A DNA stretch of 64,000 nt from the NCBI GenBank assembly GCA_001970955.1, contig MPUH01000092.1, positions 1-64,000 of the forward strand, written 5' to 3'. Both the position numbers and the translations under genes were made by a program. Within the stretch, counting starts at the first letter, position 1. Every line of letters starts with the position of its first letter. A model generated the notes under the pieces. That model searched no databases and was not told where the DNA came from. It saw only the letters and a program-made list of their open reading frames with translations. Shown here piece after piece: positions 20,411 through 30,402 of this stretch. The DNA comes from Stentor coeruleus. Lineage: Eukaryota > Ciliophora > Heterotrichea > Heterotrichida > Stentoridae.

Positions 20411-23071
20411 ATGGGAAACTGCACAAAGACTACAAACAAGTCGCTTACAATAAAAAGTTTACAGCAAAGTAAAGAAAGTGACTCAGCTCAAATGCTGAAA
20501 TTCAATGTAAAAATTACTAAACTGAAAATTCGTGACTTAGCTGCGAATATACACAAAGGGCAGAAACTAGCTGTGAATTTTGTTTTCGCTTCAGAGTTCT
20601 TTAAGTTTCCTGAAAAAGGTTGTGAAAACGATATTTTTCGCTGGGGAGACTCAACCATGTTTGTATACGAGGCAAATCTTCATCAAATCAACAGGCAAAA
20701 CTTGGAGATAAATGTTTTAGCCAAAGGAAAAACGGTCTGCTCGACTGAAATTAAAATCAAGTCTATTATAGACGGGCCTGTGCACCAAAATACATGCTTG
20801 ACAGGAGGTGGACTTCTTGTGGGGCGGATAAGTTTCGATATAGAATTCTTAGAAGAAACGTGCCTCATAGTATCAGCACAGTCTTTAAGTTATTCTCTAG
20901 AAGAAGACAACATAGGGAATTTTTCTACATCAATAAAATTTGCTAGTGATACTGCAAAAGAAAGCACACGTTCTTCTATTGCTCAAACTCCAATATGGGA
21001 CTTCACAGATTCTGAAAACCTCTCTTTAAGTCTCTTAGTAACAATGAAAAACATCAGAGACGCTGCTTTACAAATGCGTCTTTACAAGCACCACAAAGAA
21101 AAATCCCAACTTACCGCAGAATGCTGGGTGGGTTTTACAAAGCTTTTCGCCCAAGACATGGGAGCTATTTATAGAAAAGAATCCTTTCTTGAATTCAAAC
21201 CAAATCAATCAGGATTTCAATTGGACTTTGAAAAAATCAATAAAGCTTTAAAATGTATACATGAGAAAAAAATATCTGAAGATCTTTGGCTGTGTGGTCG
21301 TAAAGTTGGGGTTTTTGAAGGGTTAATAACAATAATCGGCATGCCAACTTTTGTTCAATTAATCTCAGGAGTTAATACTGAGAACGGGATAACAGTGCAA
21401 AACCTCAATATAATTAACCCACACAAAGGGAAAAAAAAGAAAAATCTACCTAAACAAATCTCTGAAATCCAGAAACTGATAAACAAACTTAAAGGGTCGA
21501 TACAAATAAAAACAGGCAAAGTGGGTCCAAGTCATGAAAGAGAGATTTTCAAATACAAAAAAGAAATCATCGACAGACTATGCACATTATTAGAAGAAAC
21601 AACTAAAGAGTCGCTGATTTGTTATACATACACGAATTCAAAGTCTTTATTGAAATCACAAAAAATATTAATCGAACTGGCAAGACATTTAATAGAATAT
21701 GCTCCTTTGGTCAACTATGATATAAAACCATTTTATTTTAAATGTATTATTTTAGTAATCAACCGTGGAGAACTAGATATTGGCCATTTATGCTTGATAA
21801 AATCAGCACAAGACTTTTTAGAAGAAAAAATTGCTATAGCAAAAGAGTATTATTTAATGATGCAAGAAGTTGTTCAACTTAGTCTTTCTAGGATGGTGTT
21901 TAAAGGTGTTGATGATATGACCCAAGATTATGTTGATAAAACATTAGCAATTGGTTGGTTTCGTATTCCAGAGTTTAGAGATCATATCAAAGAATTAGTC
22001 AAAAAAAAATCGTATTACAGTATTAAAGAGTGGAGGAATATTGAGTCAAGTCTTGATGAAGACCAAGCTCATGATATTTCAAACCCACTTGATTGGGGAC
22101 CATTCCATGAACTCCTTCCTAAAGATATAAAAAATGATGAGTTTTCTAATTACATGCAGAAAGATGACTGGCGCTCAAGGATTGAAAAACGTGGGATTGC
22201 TTTTTTCACTTTTTTCGAAGAGTGGATTGAACATGCACATAAACAGTCAGGCTCACAGAATTTTATATGGTCTTGTATTCCTGGTTATAAAATCTTATTA
22301 AAAGCTTTTCTTATAGAAATGAAAGAAAGACTTATAATAGAATACCCTGAAGCTCTGATCAGCTGTGCTTGTAAAGTACTTTATAACCCAAGAATGCTTA
22401 ATGTTATGGTAAAGATTCTGTTTTCCAAAACTAATGTTTATGATTTTAACTCAGTACAAGAAACTTTTAGAGTTATGAACAGGCTTTTAGATAGTTTTTT
22501 CAGACTTAGAAACAAACTGCAAAATACTTTTGATAATGAGTTCTTCGCTTTAGGCTTGAAAATCTGCCTTGAAGATGAAAATGCCCTTAACATTTCCAAA
22601 GCACTATGGTTTTTATACAACCAGTATCATTTATTATTAGGGACTTTGAGAAAAGATGTGATATATCAAATTGTTGTGAAAAAAAAATTCATTTGTTATT
22701 TTTATCATTGGAGTAAAGAGGTTAGAAACATGTTTCATCATTTGATTTTGTATAGAATTTTATCTTTAAACAAATTATGTTTTGAAAAAGCAGATGAAAA
22801 TGAAGATATTAATGATTTGATAAGAAAAAAAACTAAGAAATACCTTAAAAACATGAATAAGGAGCAGTTGAAAAAAGCTCAGGCACCTTATTTTCACATA
22901 TCGATTGAAGAGTTTGAGAAAATAAAAAATGATTATAAGAATTGGAAGAAAAAGATAGGCACATCATCAGGAATGCTTTATGGGGTTTCTGAAACTTTTC
23001 CTTATCCAGAAGTCAACGCAAAGCTTAATTATATTGACCTTACTGAACGTAGAATGGAAGAACAATGGTAA
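20411..23071 (+). CDS. Large acylated C2-like/helical protein, possibly DUF1765-related
   Basis: The open frame extends from 20375, but the ATG at 20411 is chosen because it gives MGNCTKTT, a good N-myristoylation plus palmitoylation signal, and follows AAATAAAATA. The product is 886 residues. Residues about 25-150 look beta-rich and C2-like (LKFNVKITKLKIRDL, and AVNFVFASEFFKFPEKG). A second beta-rich segment (200-330) follows, and the remainder is helical. The block FICYFYHWSKEVRNMFHHLI near residue 770 is reminiscent of the HWS-x-x-VR pattern I associate with DUF1765 proteins; that link is tentative. No catalytic motif was found. Membrane association through the lipidated N terminus is inferred. 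It is convergent with ZMYND10, with only 4 nt between the two stop codons. Confidence 0.75.
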   Translation: MGNCTKTTNKSLTIKSLQQSKESDSAQMLKFNVKITKLKIRDLAANIHKGQKLAVNFVFASEFFKFPEKGCENDIFRWGDSTMFVYEANLHQINRQNLEINVLAKGKTVCSTEIKIKSIIDGPVHQNTCLTGGGLLVGRISFDIEFLEETCLIVSAQSLSYSLEEDNIGNFSTSIKFASDTAKESTRSSIAQTPIWDFTDSENLSLSLLVTMKNIRDAALQMRLYKHHKEKSQLTAECWVGFTKLFAQDMGAIYRKESFLEFKPNQSGFQLDFEKINKALKCIHEKKISEDLWLCGRKVGVFEGLITIIGMPTFVQLISGVNTENGITVQNLNIINPHKGKKKKNLPKQISEIQKLINKLKGSIQIKTGKVGPSHEREIFKYKKEIIDRLCTLLEETTKESLICYTYTNSKSLLKSQKILIELARHLIEYAPLVNYDIKPFYFKCIILVINRGELDIGHLCLIKSAQDFLEEKIAIAKEYYLMMQEVVQLSLSRMVFKGVDDMTQDYVDKTLAIGWFRIPEFRDHIKELVKKKSYYSIKEWRNIESSLDEDQAHDISNPLDWGPFHELLPKDIKNDEFSNYMQKDDWRSRIEKRGIAFFTFFEEWIEHAHKQSGSQNFIWSCIPGYKILLKAFLIEMKERLIIEYPEALISCACKVLYNPRMLNVMVKILFSKTNVYDFNSVQETFRVMNRLLDSFFRLRNKLQNTFDNEFFALGLKICLEDENALNISKALWFLYNQYHLLLGTLRKDVIYQIVVKKKFICYFYHWSKEVRNMFHHLILYRILSLNKLCFEKADENEDINDLIRKKTKKYLKNMNKEQLKKAQAPYFHISIEEFEKIKNDYKNWKKKIGTSSGMLYGVSETFPYPEVNAKLNYIDLTERRMEEQW

Positions 23072-23075
23072 AATA

Positions 23076-24413
23076 TTAATCTCCAGTAATATCGACAATT
23101 TTCGGCCCTTGGGTTTTTGGCTCTTCTTTTGTAGTCTGTTCTTTTCCTTCTGCTAAGAGAGCACAAACTTGTTTGTGCCTTTTCCATGCTGCGACTTGGC
23201 ATTTTCTTGAGCAGTACCATTCATGGTGGCATTTCGAACATCGGTTTGTTGCAGGCTCTCCACATTCAGAACAAATTGGTTCTTCAAGAAAATCATCAAT
23301 TCCACTCATCATCAGTTCAGCAGCTTTTTTCTGCTCTTCTGGGTTTTCAATCAGAAAATTAGCTTTTTGATATACAGCGATTTCATTCCAGTCTTGTTTA
23401 TAAGAGATTCTATCTTGTAATTCAGGCAGCTGATGTATAGCGAAAGCTGATATTTTAGATGGGAGGTTGTCCCCAATCAACGACAACTCTTCAAGCGATC
23501 TTAACAAACTCCCAAGCACGGGTATCTGGTCAACAAGTGTTTCATTAATAAACTTTCTCAGTCTAAGCAAATTCTGTTTCCTATAACTACTTAGTTCATA
23601 TTTCCCTCTAACATCAGGATTCATAAACAAATTATAAACTGTCAACCATATCTGAGCTTCAGCTTTTGGGACCTTTAAATAATCTTTAACTTTAGACCAA
23701 ATCTGGTTTTCAAAAACCATCTTCCCTGTTTTCCCATGTTTAACCCAAGGTTTTTTTTCCATCAAAGGCACCAAAACACAAAAAATGTCGCATTGCTCAA
23801 CAAGTTGTTGTATTACTGCCAATGTCATTTCTTGTAAATGGTCAGTTATAAACTGGATTATCGATAAAGACTCAATTCCCATAGCGAAATCAAGTTCTCT
23901 GACCTGTGCGGCAAATTCTTCAGGTCTATCTAGTTTACTTTCTTGTTTATCAGGATCATCATCACCTGCTAATTTAACAAGTTTTCTATAACACCAATCA
24001 ATAAGATCAATCAAATAATCTCCAGATTCCACACAAGCAGTGCGATGATATAAAAGAATACTCAAAAAATTACATAAAATAGCTTCATGATAGATCTAAA
24101 TAGAAAATACAAGTGTATAACTGCGGATTGTTGAAAGAGCAAGAACTTCTGATGTACACAAAGGGAGAACTTTACTTTTCCAGGTTTCACTGACTATAAG
24201 GTTGTATATAAGGCCTTTGATTTTATCAAATGTTACCATAGCATCTAGGACATACTCATCTTCCCGGGCTTTAGCATTACGATGAGACTGTAGGTTTAGC
24301 TTATAAAGATTCTCATGCTGGGCAAACCATTGCTTTCCTGCATATTCTCTAACTGTTATCTCTTGAAGGCTTTGAACTAAGTATTCAGTCTCGTATGGGG
24401 TCAGATAGTCCAT
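23076..24413 (-). CDS. ZMYND10: ZMYND10, dynein-arm assembly factor
   Basis: Two exons (24413-24111 and 24095-23076 on the minus strand) joined by a 15-nt intron give 440 residues, the length I recall for human ZMYND10. The N terminus (ETEYLVQSLQEITVREYAG, QWFAQHENLYKLN) and the helical body (SGDYLIDLIDWCYRKL, ACVESGDY) match the family. The C-terminal MYND zinc finger is complete: C-x2-C...C-x2-C, with CSECGEP, CSKCHHEWYCSRKC and HKQVC. ZMYND10 works with LRRC6 and chaperones in cytoplasmic pre-assembly of axonemal dynein arms; loss causes primary ciliary dyskinesia in humans. The intron sits inside the conserved helical region, so the two halves cannot be separate genes. Confidence 0.9.
24096..24110 (-). 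other. 15-nt intron in ZMYND10
   Basis: On the minus strand GTATTTTCTATTTAG, phase 0. Unspliced, the frame ends at the TAG of the intron. Confidence 0.87.
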
Positions 24414-24925
24414 ATTATTTTAGAAACTCTAAAAAGGACTTAGTTTGTTATCAAAATTTCCCTAACAATCTTACTCTTAGCTTCTATAAACGACTGGTTG
24501 CCTACATTCACATTTTTGGAAAGATTGACTTCTCAGTAGCTTTTTTTAGGGATACTCCATATATCCTCCTGAATATGCAATGTGGGTCTTTTTCATTTGA
24601 ATCTGCTTCCAAAAAGTGCATAGAGTTCTTTATATGAGGATATTTCGAAATCCTCCTTATTATCTATAATTTATTGCAAAATCCTCATTCTCACATTCCT
24701 TTAATTTTCAAATGAACCCTCCTCAGCATTTCATTAATAATTATGATTTTATAATATTTAATCCTTGAAATTTTGGTTGTATTTGCTTTGTTTATAGTTA
24801 AACCAAAGCTTTATTAAGTAAACTATTTTTTAGAAATTAATTATACTGAAAACTTAGTTTTTAAGGGTTTTATTACTTTTGTTTAATAATAGATATAAGA
24901 TTGTAATAATAGTTCTATGCAAGAA
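24414..24925. other. Intergenic between ZMYND10 and tRNA
   Basis: About 510 bp. An 80-codon plus-strand ORF (24395-24637) overlaps the ZMYND10 start and has no recognisable content, so I do not call it. Otherwise AT-rich. Confidence 0.55.
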
Positions 24926-24998
24926 GCTCCAGTAGCTCAGTAGGCAGAGCATTGGTCTTATGAGCCAAAGGTCGTGAGTTCGATCCTCACTTGGAGCA
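24926..24998 (+). tRNA. tRNA-Ile (UAU anticodon)
   Basis: A 73-nt cloverleaf without intron. Acceptor stem GCTCCAG pairs with TTGGAGC (one G-T), followed by discriminator A. D arm GCTC...GAGC, anticodon stem TTGGT/GCCAA, loop CTTATGA with anticodon TAT, variable loop AGGTC, T arm GTGAG-TTCGATC-CTCAC. The acceptor and T-arm resemble eukaryotic tRNA-Ile(UAU), which reads AUA, a common codon in this AT-rich DNA. Internal A and B boxes are visible within the D and T arms. Confidence 0.95.
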
Positions 24999-25003
24999 TT
25001 TTT
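24999..25003 (+). terminator. Pol III terminator
   Basis: TTTTT immediately after the discriminator base of the tRNA, the standard RNA polymerase III stop. Confidence 0.8.
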
Positions 25004-26391
25004 GATGGTTTTAAGTTTGACAAAAAATTAGAGATTCATTATAACATGATATTATATGTTGGATTGAAAGAAGATAACAGTTAAGATTTTGTTTAAAATA
25101 TGGTAATAAAGAATCAAAGTTGAATGATAAATGATTCTGATCAAAAGTGAAAAATTCTCTTGTTAGTAACTAGGAAGTAGTTGGAATATTTTATTAGTAA
25201 AAATGATATATATTAAGATTTAAAAAATATATTTATGGAAATTATGTTTAAATACAAGAGTTTAGATATTATGTGTTTTTAGTGAGTGGATTTATATAGG
25301 TTATTTATGCGAGAAATTTAGAGGGAAATTGAGAAATTTTGTGTTAAGTTAATGTTCACATTAATTTAAACTGAAATTCCATAGTTAAAGTTATGGTTAT
25401 AAATTGAAACTTTGTTAATTTATGAGTTATATGGGTAATAAATAGTTTTAATTAGTTTATACTTAATTTAGAGAATCTTATGTGTTAGAACTTTTTTATT
25501 CAGGCTTTTATTTTTGTACTTCATTTTATTATTCAGTTATTTTCTAATATTTTCCATTGTTTTCGTTTTTGGATGTTTTGTCCTAACTCTTTTCTACTGT
25601 TAGACATTCTCATTTAAATCTAATTTTCAAATCCAACAGATATCATACTTTTCTGCTTGGCAATATTGCAAATGTTTGAAACTGCTTCTGTAGCTTCGCT
25701 TCATTTCTATTATAAGTTTGTGATTGATAATATACTATATTTCATCTACTTATATAATTTATATTATTTCGTTTTAGACTTAGCTTGTAAATGTATGATT
25801 AAATTATATGAACTCTTTTATAGTATTTACTGTTTTAAAAAAAAATCAATTTTGGCAATTTTTATTTAAGAAATGATTATTCAATATGAAATTCTCAGAA
25901 TTGAAGATTGCCTTAAATCTAAAAAGCTAATTAAAAATGGAAGTCCTCAGAAGTTTAAAAAATAATGAAACAAATTAGCACTAAAGTAAGCATAAACTTT
26001 CAGATATCCTCTTAATCAAAATCAAAATTTAAGCTAAAAAATATATACTTGTTAAAAGTTTATAAATATAACAAAGTCCTAAATGATATTATCGGTTATT
26101 CCAAATTTAGATAATATCAATTTTCATTTATAATTTACAGCTAATAATCAATATAATCTCATCTAATTAAAAAAAAAAAGATTAGCAGATAATTATAGTT
26201 GTAGTATTAAAACTATATTCTAATAAATCATAAAAATTTAGCTGAAATCGAATAAGTAGTTATAAATTATGGTTAACAGAAGCTAGTGGCATAATAATAA
26301 TCATGAAACAGAAATTTGTTTCCTACTGTAATATTTGCTCATATCTCAAAACTTTTTCTTTAAAGAATTATTATACAATCTATATATATTC
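25004..26391. other. Intergenic, nothing recognised
   Basis: Nearly 1.4 kb of AT-rich DNA with frequent stops in all frames. A 70-codon ORF at 25657-25869 is compositionally like intergenic DNA and is not called. No repeat or RNA structure stood out. Confidence 0.6.
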
Positions 26392-28389
26392 ATGATCCCA
26401 AAAAAAAGAAGTACCTGGTGGGCTAATCGTTCTTTAGTTGTATCCATTAAGCATAGACCTACCAGATTATTCGGTCCAAGATCATCTATAGCCAGATTAT
26501 CTTCAATTGGTGAAAGGCACACTTTTTTTCCTGGGAATGAATTACCTCGAGTCAGGACAAAAGAAGAAAACCAAAACCGACTTTTAAACCCAGATTCCTA
26601 CACAAAAGTGATATGGGACTTCATCCTTTTACTATTCACTATAATGTTGTGCTTTACTATTCCATATGCAATTAGTTACCACAACGAACTGCAACTTCAC
26701 AATATGAACAGCTTTATTAGCTTAATTTTTACAGCTGATATTATTATTCAGATAAATACTTCTTATTTAAGACAAGGGCATTTGATAATTTCTCGTCCTG
26801 CAATAATGCAAAATTATATGAGGTCCTGGCTTATACCTGATGTTCTTGCAGCTTTACCTTTAGATATTTTTTTACCTGGTATGTATTTGCCTACATCAAA
26901 CTTTATAGATTTAATTCAGACTCCTTCTCCTCTTCGTTATTTATGGCTTTTGAAAATTCTGAAGATCTTAAGATTTAAGCAGGTGTTATATAAAATTGAA
27001 TGCTTAATGTCAAGTACTGCTTTTTTTAGCATTAATAGTTTTTTCAAAAGGTTTTTGGTGGCTGCTCTTACTGCACATTTGGCTTCATGTATTTTTAACA
27101 GTCTTTATGAGATTAGTTATAGTGGGGGAAATTATTTGGATAAACACTGGAGTGATAATAAAACTAAGTATTTGCATTTTTTGCATAGGGCAATGCAAAC
27201 TATGACTTCTGTTGGGTTTGGAGATACTAATATATCTTCAACATCCGAGCGCGTTACAGCAATGCTCTTCATGATTCTAACTTCAGGTCTCTTGGGGTAT
27301 TTTGTCGGGGGTATCAAGTACGCAATTTTCAAATCCTCAGAGGTTTCAGTTTATTACCGTGACTTAATGTTTGATTTTAAACGTTACGCTGAAGCTAAAA
27401 ACCTCAAAAAATCTTTACGCACACGAATCCTCAACCATATACGCCATCTACGACATCTAGCAAACATCAACATTCTTAACGAATCTGAATTATTATCTTT
27501 AATTTCTATTCCTCTAAAAGAACAAGTCACAACTTATGTAAGAGGATTTATTCTAACAAAAATAAGCTTGTTTAGTAAATATTCAAGAAACTGCCTTAAA
27601 ACATTAGGGGAAAAAATGACTGTGCAGATATATTCTCCATGTGATCAACTGATTAAACAAGGGGAATTAAGTACAGAATTATATTTTATTATAGCTGGAA
27701 CTGTTGAGATTTTCCATCAAAATACCGGGACAACTTTTGCAGAACTTACTCAAGGGAACCATTTTGGTGAATTAGGTTTTTTTCTTAAGGAGCCAAGAAC
27801 AGCATCAGCAAGGTGTACTACCTATACAGAAATACTTCGACTAAACAGCTTTGATTTTGAAAACACTATAAAAAGTATGCCTCGCGATCAAGCTCTAACT
27901 GAAATTATGGTCTTAAACACTAAAAATTATGGCCTAAGCGTCATGGGCATCAAATGCTATATTTGTCATGAATTAGGACATATATCAGTAAATTGCCGCC
28001 AAGCATCATTCAAAGTTAGCATGGATAAAATCATGAAAAATTTCTACAATCGGAAATATCCACAATCCAAGCTTAATCCTGCTGTTTTTAATATTAACAA
28101 AGAGAGCAAAGGAGTAAATCTACCAAGATATGGAATCATAAATACAAAAGGGCACAAATTTAATGCGACTATACATTTTACAGAAGTCAAAGCTAAAAAA
28201 ATTTGGAATATTGTCCGAAGAGCAGATTTCAGATTGTTTTTAAAAAGAAGTATTGTACAGTCTGAAGTAGGGTCAAGTGGTAGTGATGTTGATGAAAGTT
28301 TGAATTCAGATAGGCATGTTATTAATTATGGGAGATCAAGAAAAGAAAGGACTAGCACAAGTTTTGTAAGTAATAATTTTTTTGTATGA
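26392..28389 (+). CDS. Cyclic-nucleotide-binding K+ channel with CCHC zinc knuckle
   Basis: 665 residues from the ATG at 26392 (MIPKKRSTWW); an upstream in-frame ATG at 26335 adds a hydrophobic, unlikely leader. Membrane segments begin at about residue 75 (FILLLFTIMLCFTIPYAI). A pore helix and filter HRAMQTMTSVGFGDT lie at about 265-279, with GFG as in many CNG/HCN/EAG-type channels. The S4-like helix (LKILKILRFKQ) carries few arginines. A cyclic-nucleotide-binding domain occupies about 391-496 (LIKQGELSTELYFI, NHFGELGFFL, PRTASARC, the phosphate-binding cassette with E and R). Just after it, CYICHELGHISVNC at 522-535 is a perfect C-x2-C-x4-H-x4-C zinc knuckle, a motif usually associated with nucleic-acid binding. 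The channel would link cAMP/cGMP to ciliary or cortical membrane potential. Confidence 0.9.
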   Translation: MIPKKRSTWWANRSLVVSIKHRPTRLFGPRSSIARLSSIGERHTFFPGNELPRVRTKEENQNRLLNPDSYTKVIWDFILLLFTIMLCFTIPYAISYHNELQLHNMNSFISLIFTADIIIQINTSYLRQGHLIISRPAIMQNYMRSWLIPDVLAALPLDIFLPGMYLPTSNFIDLIQTPSPLRYLWLLKILKILRFKQVLYKIECLMSSTAFFSINSFFKRFLVAALTAHLASCIFNSLYEISYSGGNYLDKHWSDNKTKYLHFLHRAMQTMTSVGFGDTNISSTSERVTAMLFMILTSGLLGYFVGGIKYAIFKSSEVSVYYRDLMFDFKRYAEAKNLKKSLRTRILNHIRHLRHLANINILNESELLSLISIPLKEQVTTYVRGFILTKISLFSKYSRNCLKTLGEKMTVQIYSPCDQLIKQGELSTELYFIIAGTVEIFHQNTGTTFAELTQGNHFGELGFFLKEPRTASARCTTYTEILRLNSFDFENTIKSMPRDQALTEIMVLNTKNYGLSVMGIKCYICHELGHISVNCRQASFKVSMDKIMKNFYNRKYPQSKLNPAVFNINKESKGVNLPRYGIINTKGHKFNATIHFTEVKAKKIWNIVRRADFRLFLKRSIVQSEVGSSGSDVDESLNSDRHVINYGRSRKERTSTSFVSNNFFV

Positions 28390-28687
28390 TATGTAAATGC
28401 TGCTGATGATAGAAATTTAAATGAATTAAAAATGTGTGAGGAGATTAGAGAAGGGAAATTTTTAAGCATATGATGGATAAATGAAATTTTATAGTTTTAG
28501 ATTTTTATAGTATTGATGGTATAAGTAAAGGTAGCGATGATTAAAAATCTATATAATGCTTTGGTGTTAGTCTTATGTATAGCATTTATTTTATATAAAA
28601 ATGTATTATTTAAAGTGCTATTATATTTCCAAATAATACCCCAGTTCTCCACATTTTTGAAACAAAAAATGCATGCGAATTATAAAA

Positions 28688-28987
28688 ATGTTAAGCTCAA
28701 GAGATCCAGAAGCAAGTGAAGTAATAGGAACAGAACCTCTACCTTCTTTTCCTTTCATCACCTTAATTCTCTACACAATCGGTATCGTCTTAGGTATTTT
28801 CTTCATCCTAATCGGTTTTATTGAAGAAGCTACTGGTATCGATGCAGTCTTAGGGGCAACTTTCTGGATCCTAGGAGGTTTCTTACTAATCCCATCGATT
28901 TTCTATAGCATTATGATGATCAAAGCTTTAAAAACAGACCAAGCAGGAGAATATATAAGAATAATCAAAAATATCCCTCAGCTTTAG
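28688..28987 (+). CDS. Small two-TM protein, TMEM230/TMEM134-like
   Basis: 99 residues from the ATG at 28688 (ATAAAA before it); an ATG at 28673 would add five residues. Two hydrophobic helices (FITLILYTIGIVLGIFFILI and ATFWILGGFLLIPSIFYSIM) are separated by a short loop, and the C terminus GEYIRIIKNIPQL resembles the Gly-Tyr...Ile-Pro ending of TMEM230/TMEM134 proteins. The IPSIFYSIMMI segment aligns with the family PGFYHLRI pattern. TMEM230 is linked to synaptic and endosomal vesicle traffic in animals; here only a vesicle-membrane role is suggested. Confidence 0.7.
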   Translation: MLSSRDPEASEVIGTEPLPSFPFITLILYTIGIVLGIFFILIGFIEEATGIDAVLGATFWILGGFLLIPSIFYSIMMIKALKTDQAGEYIRIIKNIPQL

Positions 28988-29019
28988 AGCTTTTTTAAGA
29001 TTAATATAAAATCCTAAAC

Positions 29020-29454
29020 CTATAAAAAGTGTTTTTTAATATCAGAAAACTCAATCATTTGCAAATCCTGATGACACATATGCTGATGGCCTTCAATCAA
29101 TTTAAAAATCTTACGGATTTGGTTTTTCAAATCAGGGTGTTTAAGATTCAAACCATTTTCAGTATAGAATTTCCCATTCATTCGTGGTTTTAAAGATTTT
29201 TTTCTTTTAGGCGAGGGTATTCGAGATGATTTTAATTGAACACGTTCAGTTTCTGGCCTGGGAATTAGTTCATGGTCTTTTGGCTTACTTAAAATTGATG
29301 AAAATGAATTCACAGTTGGAAGTCTTTGAGATAGATTGGTTCTAGAGGATGTTAAAGGAGATAATAAATCTTTACTTAAGTTGTTGTTGAGCCTTGCCGC
29401 ATATCCTTCGTAGATTTCTTTTTCACTTGGATCGAGATGTCTGTAATAATCCAT
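29020..29454 (-). CDS. Hypothetical protein, 144 residues
   Basis: A clean frame starting MDYYRHLDPSEKEIYEG, convergent with the TMEM230-like gene (33 nt apart). The middle is basic and Ser/Pro-rich (SSRIPSPKRKKSLKPR), and the C-terminal third (LKNQIRKIFKLIEGHQHMCHQ) is predicted helical. I recognise no domain. Amino-acid composition (few Asn/Ile runs, balanced) suggests real coding sequence. Confidence 0.65.
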   Translation of the reverse strand: MDYYRHLDPSEKEIYEGYAARLNNNLSKDLLSPLTSSRTNLSQRLPTVNSFSSILSKPKDHELIPRPETERVQLKSSRIPSPKRKKSLKPRMNGKFYTENGLNLKHPDLKNQIRKIFKLIEGHQHMCHQDLQMIEFSDIKKHFL

Positions 29455-30402
29455 TATTTAGAATGAGGATTTAAATATTGTTAGAAAATATAAGGGAAAT
29501 CTGGTATATAAAGGATTTTATAATATGAGATAAGAAAATTATTGATAGGTTTTTAGAAGGATATATTGTGAGAAGCAGATTGCTTGGTTTAAAGAATTTA
29601 TAATTTGGTTGTGAGTTATATGCTAAAATAGTTAAGATGATTTTAGGTATGGATTTAATGAGGTTGCGATAAAAATTTGCTTTTTTTAATGATTTTGATA
29701 TTAGCACTAACTTGATCTGATAATTTTGATATGCTATTATGGTATAGGGAAGTAAAGTGATTGTTTTAGATTGCTATGATGAATATTGGTTTTTGTGTTA
29801 AGGTATTTTTCATACTTGCGAGATAAATTATAAGCTAACATACTGTGAAAATTTGTAAACTTTTTCTTATAGATTTGTATTTAAATGAGATTATTCACTA
29901 TTAAACTCTCAATAAAGACAAAAATAAAGCAGTATTACCACAAAAACTATTTCAATAGCACACATTTGTCCTTCAATAAATTAATTATCCTGACTTTTCC
30001 TTATTGCCAAAACCATATTCCATTTTCAAAATTTTTCCAGAACCGTCTAAGAAAGCATAATCTCTCATCAGAAGAGTATCGCATCAATGTTCGCTTTAAA
30101 AAATCAAAAACCTAAAAATTCTAAACACTATCTACTTAAAATTCCTAAATCTTATCCTAGCAACCCTAACCAACAATCCCATTTATCCAAAAAACCTAAA
30201 TTTTCACATAAAAACCCCTAAACCATGCCCGATTATCGAAATCATCCTTCGCCGAACCAAAAAAATATTTTTTTCCACAATCCTACCCTTCATTTTCCTT
30301 AATTTTTTTCTTTAATTCTCCACCCTAACCCAAGCCTATCCATAATCTTTTTCCACCCCTTCCACAAATCAAAATCATCAAATTTACTTATAACTAATCA
30401 TC
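29455..30402. other. Intergenic, T/A- and C/A-rich
   Basis: About 950 bp. A 76-codon ORF at 29885-30115 has no recognisable domain and is left out. The part 30120-30400 is strikingly C- and A-rich on the plus strand with many CCTAA/ACCCTA words; this is not an ordered telomere repeat. It lies just past the stop codon of the minus-strand CDPK and may be its 3' flank. Confidence 0.55.

Noticed and set aside
24395-24637. 80-codon plus-strand ORF overlapping the ZMYND10 start
   Set aside because: Overlaps a firmly called gene on the other strand, no recognised domain, no intron or homology support.
25657-25869. 70-codon plus-strand ORF upstream of the CNBD channel
   Set aside because: Composition like intergenic DNA with Tyr/Leu/Phe runs, no recognised motif.
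28537-28719. 60-codon ORF overlapping the TMEM230-like start
   Set aside because: AT-rich hydrophobic chance ORF; overlaps a better-supported gene in another frame.
29885-30115. 76-codon basic plus-strand ORF
   Set aside because: Basic and AT-driven composition, no identifiable motif; could be a small mitochondrial protein, but nothing supports that.
30120-30330. C/A-rich stretch with CCCTAA-like words, possible telomere
   Set aside because: No ordered repeat of any unit; words are irregular, and it lies directly after a gene 3' end.
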